Of a stretch of DNA of 64,000 nucleotides, positions 61,783 to 64,000 are shown piece by piece. The notes under the pieces are model-generated. The model was not told the origin of the DNA. It searched no databases and saw nothing but the letters and a program-made list of their open reading frames with translations. The position numbers and the translations under genes are program-made. The stretch is from Iodobacter ciconiae (GTDB lineage Bacteria; Pseudomonadota; Gammaproteobacteria; Burkholderiales; Chitinibacteraceae). Positions within the stretch are counted from its first letter, which is position 1; each line of letters starts with the position of its first letter. The DNA lies in NCBI RefSeq assembly GCF_003952345.1, contig NZ_CP034433.1, positions 992,001 to 1,056,000 on the forward strand, read 5' to 3'.

Positions 61783-62925
61783 TTATTTCAATTCATTGAG
61801 CAGGGCAGAAAGAATCTTGCCGTTGTCATCGCTCTTGTTTTTAGAGCTAACGGTCAGCTTAGTTTGCTTGAGCCCTTCTGTTAAGTGAATTTCATACTCA
61901 TGGGCCTGTTTTTGCTCCGGTGCTGCGTCTTTTTTCCAGAAGGCCAGTTTGCTAAAGACGCTGCTATCGTCCTCGCCTGCGATATCGGTATCTGCACGGC
62001 GAATCATGTAGACACCCTTGCTGCGGTCGCGGTCATAAACTACATAGCCTGAGCGATCCAGCGCCAGGCCCACACGTCGCCATGCACGGTCAAAGTTATC
62101 CTCAATCGAGAGTGCCTTGCCGTTTTCAATCAGGCTGGCAGTTGCAGGTGCCTGATAAGGTTTGGCCACGACGGCCTCTGCCGTAGCCTGGTCAAGGCCG
62201 AAGCGCTGCAACAGCAATGAAAGCATTTCGACTTCCATTTCCGGATCAGGTTTTTTGGGGGTCCAGATGGTTTTGGTGTTGTCACTATTTTTGCTGAGAA
62301 CTGCAGCGGAGTCACTGCTGCCATCCTTGCTATAAACCTCCATCATACCGCGGTGCGAGATGTAGATCTCGCTCGTACCAGGCTCGCTGCCACGTTCTAC
62401 ACGAGTGCGGTAACGATCCAGCTCGCCTGTTGATAAGATGCGATCGGAGATTTTAGACAGCATCCGTGTGATCAGATCTTTTGGCAGCTTGGCGCGGTTT
62501 TCCAGCCAGTCTGTTTCCATAATGCCGATGGCAGGGTTATCTAATGTCAGCAAAAAGCCGTTATCCAGCCAGAATTCATGGATTTCCGGCCAGAGTTTTT
62601 CAGGCTCGCCCTTGACAACCAGCCAGCGCTGATTGCCGGCCTGGACAATCTTGGCACGGCTTGTGTTGTCTAAAACAGCTTGCGCCGGGCTGGCTGCTGC
62701 AGGTGCAACACTGCTTAGTACGGTGCTGGGCTGAATATTAAAGTGGGTATTATTTGCCGGTGCGGTTAGCTCGGGCGGAAGTTCAAGATTGTTTTTACCA
62801 ACATTGTCACTGCCGCTGCGGTAATCCACTTTTTTTTGCAGTAAAAGCTGATCTGTGGTGCAACCGGCCGTGGCAATGCACAGGCCTATAAGGAGCAGTT
62901 GTGAGGTTTTTTTCATCTGGAGCAT
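61783..62925 (-). CDS. bamC: Outer-membrane protein assembly factor BamC (NlpB)
   Basis: A lipoprotein of the BAM complex that assembles outer-membrane barrels, 380 residues. Signal peptide and lipobox: MKKTSQLLLIGLCIATAGCT. BamC domains: NQRWLVVKGEPEKLWPEIHEFW, DNPAIGIMETDWLENRAKLP, EIYISHRGMMEVY, and DNFDRAWRRVGLALDRSGYVVYDRDRSKGVYMIRR. The frame opens at 63042 inside dapA; I choose ATG 62925 (GAGAAG upstream), though ATG 62916 is also possible. It starts 13 bases past the dapA stop, the common dapA-bamC pair. Confidence 0.92.
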   Translation of the reverse strand: MLQMKKTSQLLLIGLCIATAGCTTDQLLLQKKVDYRSGSDNVGKNNLELPPELTAPANNTHFNIQPSTVLSSVAPAAASPAQAVLDNTSRAKIVQAGNQRWLVVKGEPEKLWPEIHEFWLDNGFLLTLDNPAIGIMETDWLENRAKLPKDLITRMLSKISDRILSTGELDRYRTRVERGSEPGTSEIYISHRGMMEVYSKDGSSDSAAVLSKNSDNTKTIWTPKKPDPEMEVEMLSLLLQRFGLDQATAEAVVAKPYQAPATASLIENGKALSIEDNFDRAWRRVGLALDRSGYVVYDRDRSKGVYMIRRADTDIAGEDDSSVFSKLAFWKKDAAPEQKQAHEYEIHLTEGLKQTKLTVSSKNKSDDNGKILSALLNELK

Positions 62926-62938
62926 TATTGGCGTCTTC

Positions 62939-63817
62939 TCAGTGGGGCAGTCCGGCTGCGGCCATGGCTTGTGCCACCACGGCTTGTGCGCCTTGTGAAA
63001 GAGGGGTGAGCGGGAGGCGAATACCGGCCTGAATAAAACCAAGCTGCTTTAGAGCCCACTTCACAGGAATAGGATTTGCTTCAACAAACAGGTGCTTATG
63101 CAGGTCCTGCAGCGGGTCATTCATTTCCCGTGCGCCTGCCACATCACCTTCAATGGCTTTTTTACAGAGTAAATGCATCTGTTTGGGTGCGATATTGCCT
63201 GTTACGGTAATTACACCGTGGCCGCCAATCAGCATAAAGGCCATCGCCGATGCGTCGTCACCGGTGTATAGCGCAAAATCTTCGGGCACCCGTTTAACAA
63301 GGTCTGCGGCGCGCTCCAAATTACCTGTGGCGTCTTTAATGCCCACAATAAATGGTAATTGGGCTAAACGTATGGTGGTATCGTTGGATAGATCAGCAAC
63401 GGTACGGCCAGGTACGTTATAGAGAATGGTCGGTAGCCCGCTTTGTTCTGTAATCGCTTTAAAGTGCTGATACATGCCTTCTTGCGTCGGGCGGTTGTAG
63501 TAGGGCACAACAGAGAGGCCGTAATTTGCACCCACGGCTTTGGCCCGCAGTGACAAATTAATGGCTTCACGTGTTGAATTGGCGCCTGTGCCTGCAATGA
63601 CCGGCACGCGGCCGGCGGCCTGCTCAACGACAACCCGGACAATTTCAATATGCTCGTCTACATCAACTGTTGGCGACTCTCCCGTGGTTCCTACGGCAAC
63701 AATGCCATCGGTTCCTTGTTCGATATGCCAGTCGACGAGTTTTCTAAGACTCGCGAAATCGAGGCTTCCGTCCTCAAACATGGGGGTGACAATTGCCACC
63801 AGACTACCTGTCAGCAT
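62939..63817 (-). CDS. dapA: 4-hydroxy-tetrahydrodipicolinate synthase
   Basis: The 292-residue aldolase that condenses pyruvate with aspartate semialdehyde, the first step to diaminopimelate and lysine. All key residues are in place: Schiff-base Lys161 (VGIKDATG), Tyr133 ([10 protein letters not shown]), Thr44-Thr45 (VGTTGESPT) and Tyr107 (VVPYYNRP). The length equals the E. coli enzyme. The ATG has ACAGG upstream. Feedback inhibition by lysine is usual for the family but not tested here. Confidence 0.97.
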   Translation of the reverse strand: MLTGSLVAIVTPMFEDGSLDFASLRKLVDWHIEQGTDGIVAVGTTGESPTVDVDEHIEIVRVVVEQAAGRVPVIAGTGANSTREAINLSLRAKAVGANYGLSVVPYYNRPTQEGMYQHFKAITEQSGLPTILYNVPGRTVADLSNDTTIRLAQLPFIVGIKDATGNLERAADLVKRVPEDFALYTGDDASAMAFMLIGGHGVITVTGNIAPKQMHLLCKKAIEGDVAGAREMNDPLQDLHKHLFVEANPIPVKWALKQLGFIQAGIRLPLTPLSQGAQAVVAQAMAAAGLPH

Positions 63818-64000
63818 GAGCCTGTAATCCAGTCATTAACACAAAGTCCTATTCTAACTGAACGATGAAGCTGCAGGAAACCTGTCATAGGGTGTTTTCT
63901 TGAGGCAAAGGGTTGAGGCTTTTGGCATATTTGCCGTACCTGAGGCTTGTCTTTCCTTAATATTCAAGGTCTAGCTGTTGTTTTATTTTTTTCCTGTGCG

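Overview
The window looks like a chromosomal segment of a Gram-negative, polarly or peritrichously flagellated betaproteobacterium. The dapA-bamC pair, the flaG-fliD-fliS-fliT-like order, the long (400-residue) TrpS and the moderate-to-low GC content fit Neisseriales/Chromobacteriaceae. An Iodobacter-like organism is my best guess, but it is inferred and not proven by a marker gene here.

Layout. (1) 1-10.8 kb: a plus-strand glycan cassette made of a 5'-truncated methyltransferase, an extended SDR, a DegT-type sugar aminotransferase and a single 2,590-residue protein that strings together several glycosyltransferase modules, an FkbM methyltransferase and TPRs. (2) 10.8-18.1 kb: flagellin behind a sigma-28-type promoter, then flaG, fliD, fliS, a fliT-like gene, a DUF2802 gene, fliK and a small FlhB-like gene. 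The adjacency suggests the glycan cassette modifies flagellin. (3) 18.1-28.4 kb: housekeeping genes: MFS and NSS transporters, cysM, the rnm(trpH)-yciO pair, an M50 protease, trpS, and small genes (LiaF-like, GIY-YIG, spermidine-synthase-like, S4 RNA-binding, WbuC cupin, enoyl-CoA hydratase).

(4) 29.2-42.3 kb: a plus-strand block that reads as one nutrient route: TonB-dependent receptor, tonB-exbB-exbD-exbD, an exported M3 oligopeptidase, then a complete peptide-type ABC importer (binding protein, two permeases, double ATPase). I infer capture of peptides at the outer membrane, trimming in the periplasm and import. (5) 42.4-43.3 kb: an orphan TrpX-like binding protein. (6) 43.5-48.7 kb, minus strand: an orphan type VI secretion island, vgrG, then a VRR-NUC nuclease effector, then a DUF3396 immunity protein, tightly coupled. 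(7) 49.0-52.3 kb: c-type cytochrome lipoprotein, FemAB-like acyltransferase, Gfo/Idh/MocA oxidoreductase and creA.

(8) 52.3-59.9 kb: an N-acetylgalactosamine/galactosamine (aga) cluster: AgaR repressor with candidate operators, AgaZ, AgaS, a mannose-family PTS (IIB, IIC, IID, IIA) and an amino-sugar-6-phosphate deacetylase. The catalytic aldolase subunit and a dedicated kinase are absent from it. (9) 59.95-60.38 kb: a non-coding, hairpin-rich element with near-matching terminal inverted repeats. (10) 60.4-63.8 kb, minus strand: srkA, a small zinc-ribbon protein, bamC and dapA. No rRNA, tRNA, CRISPR array or complete insertion sequence was seen.
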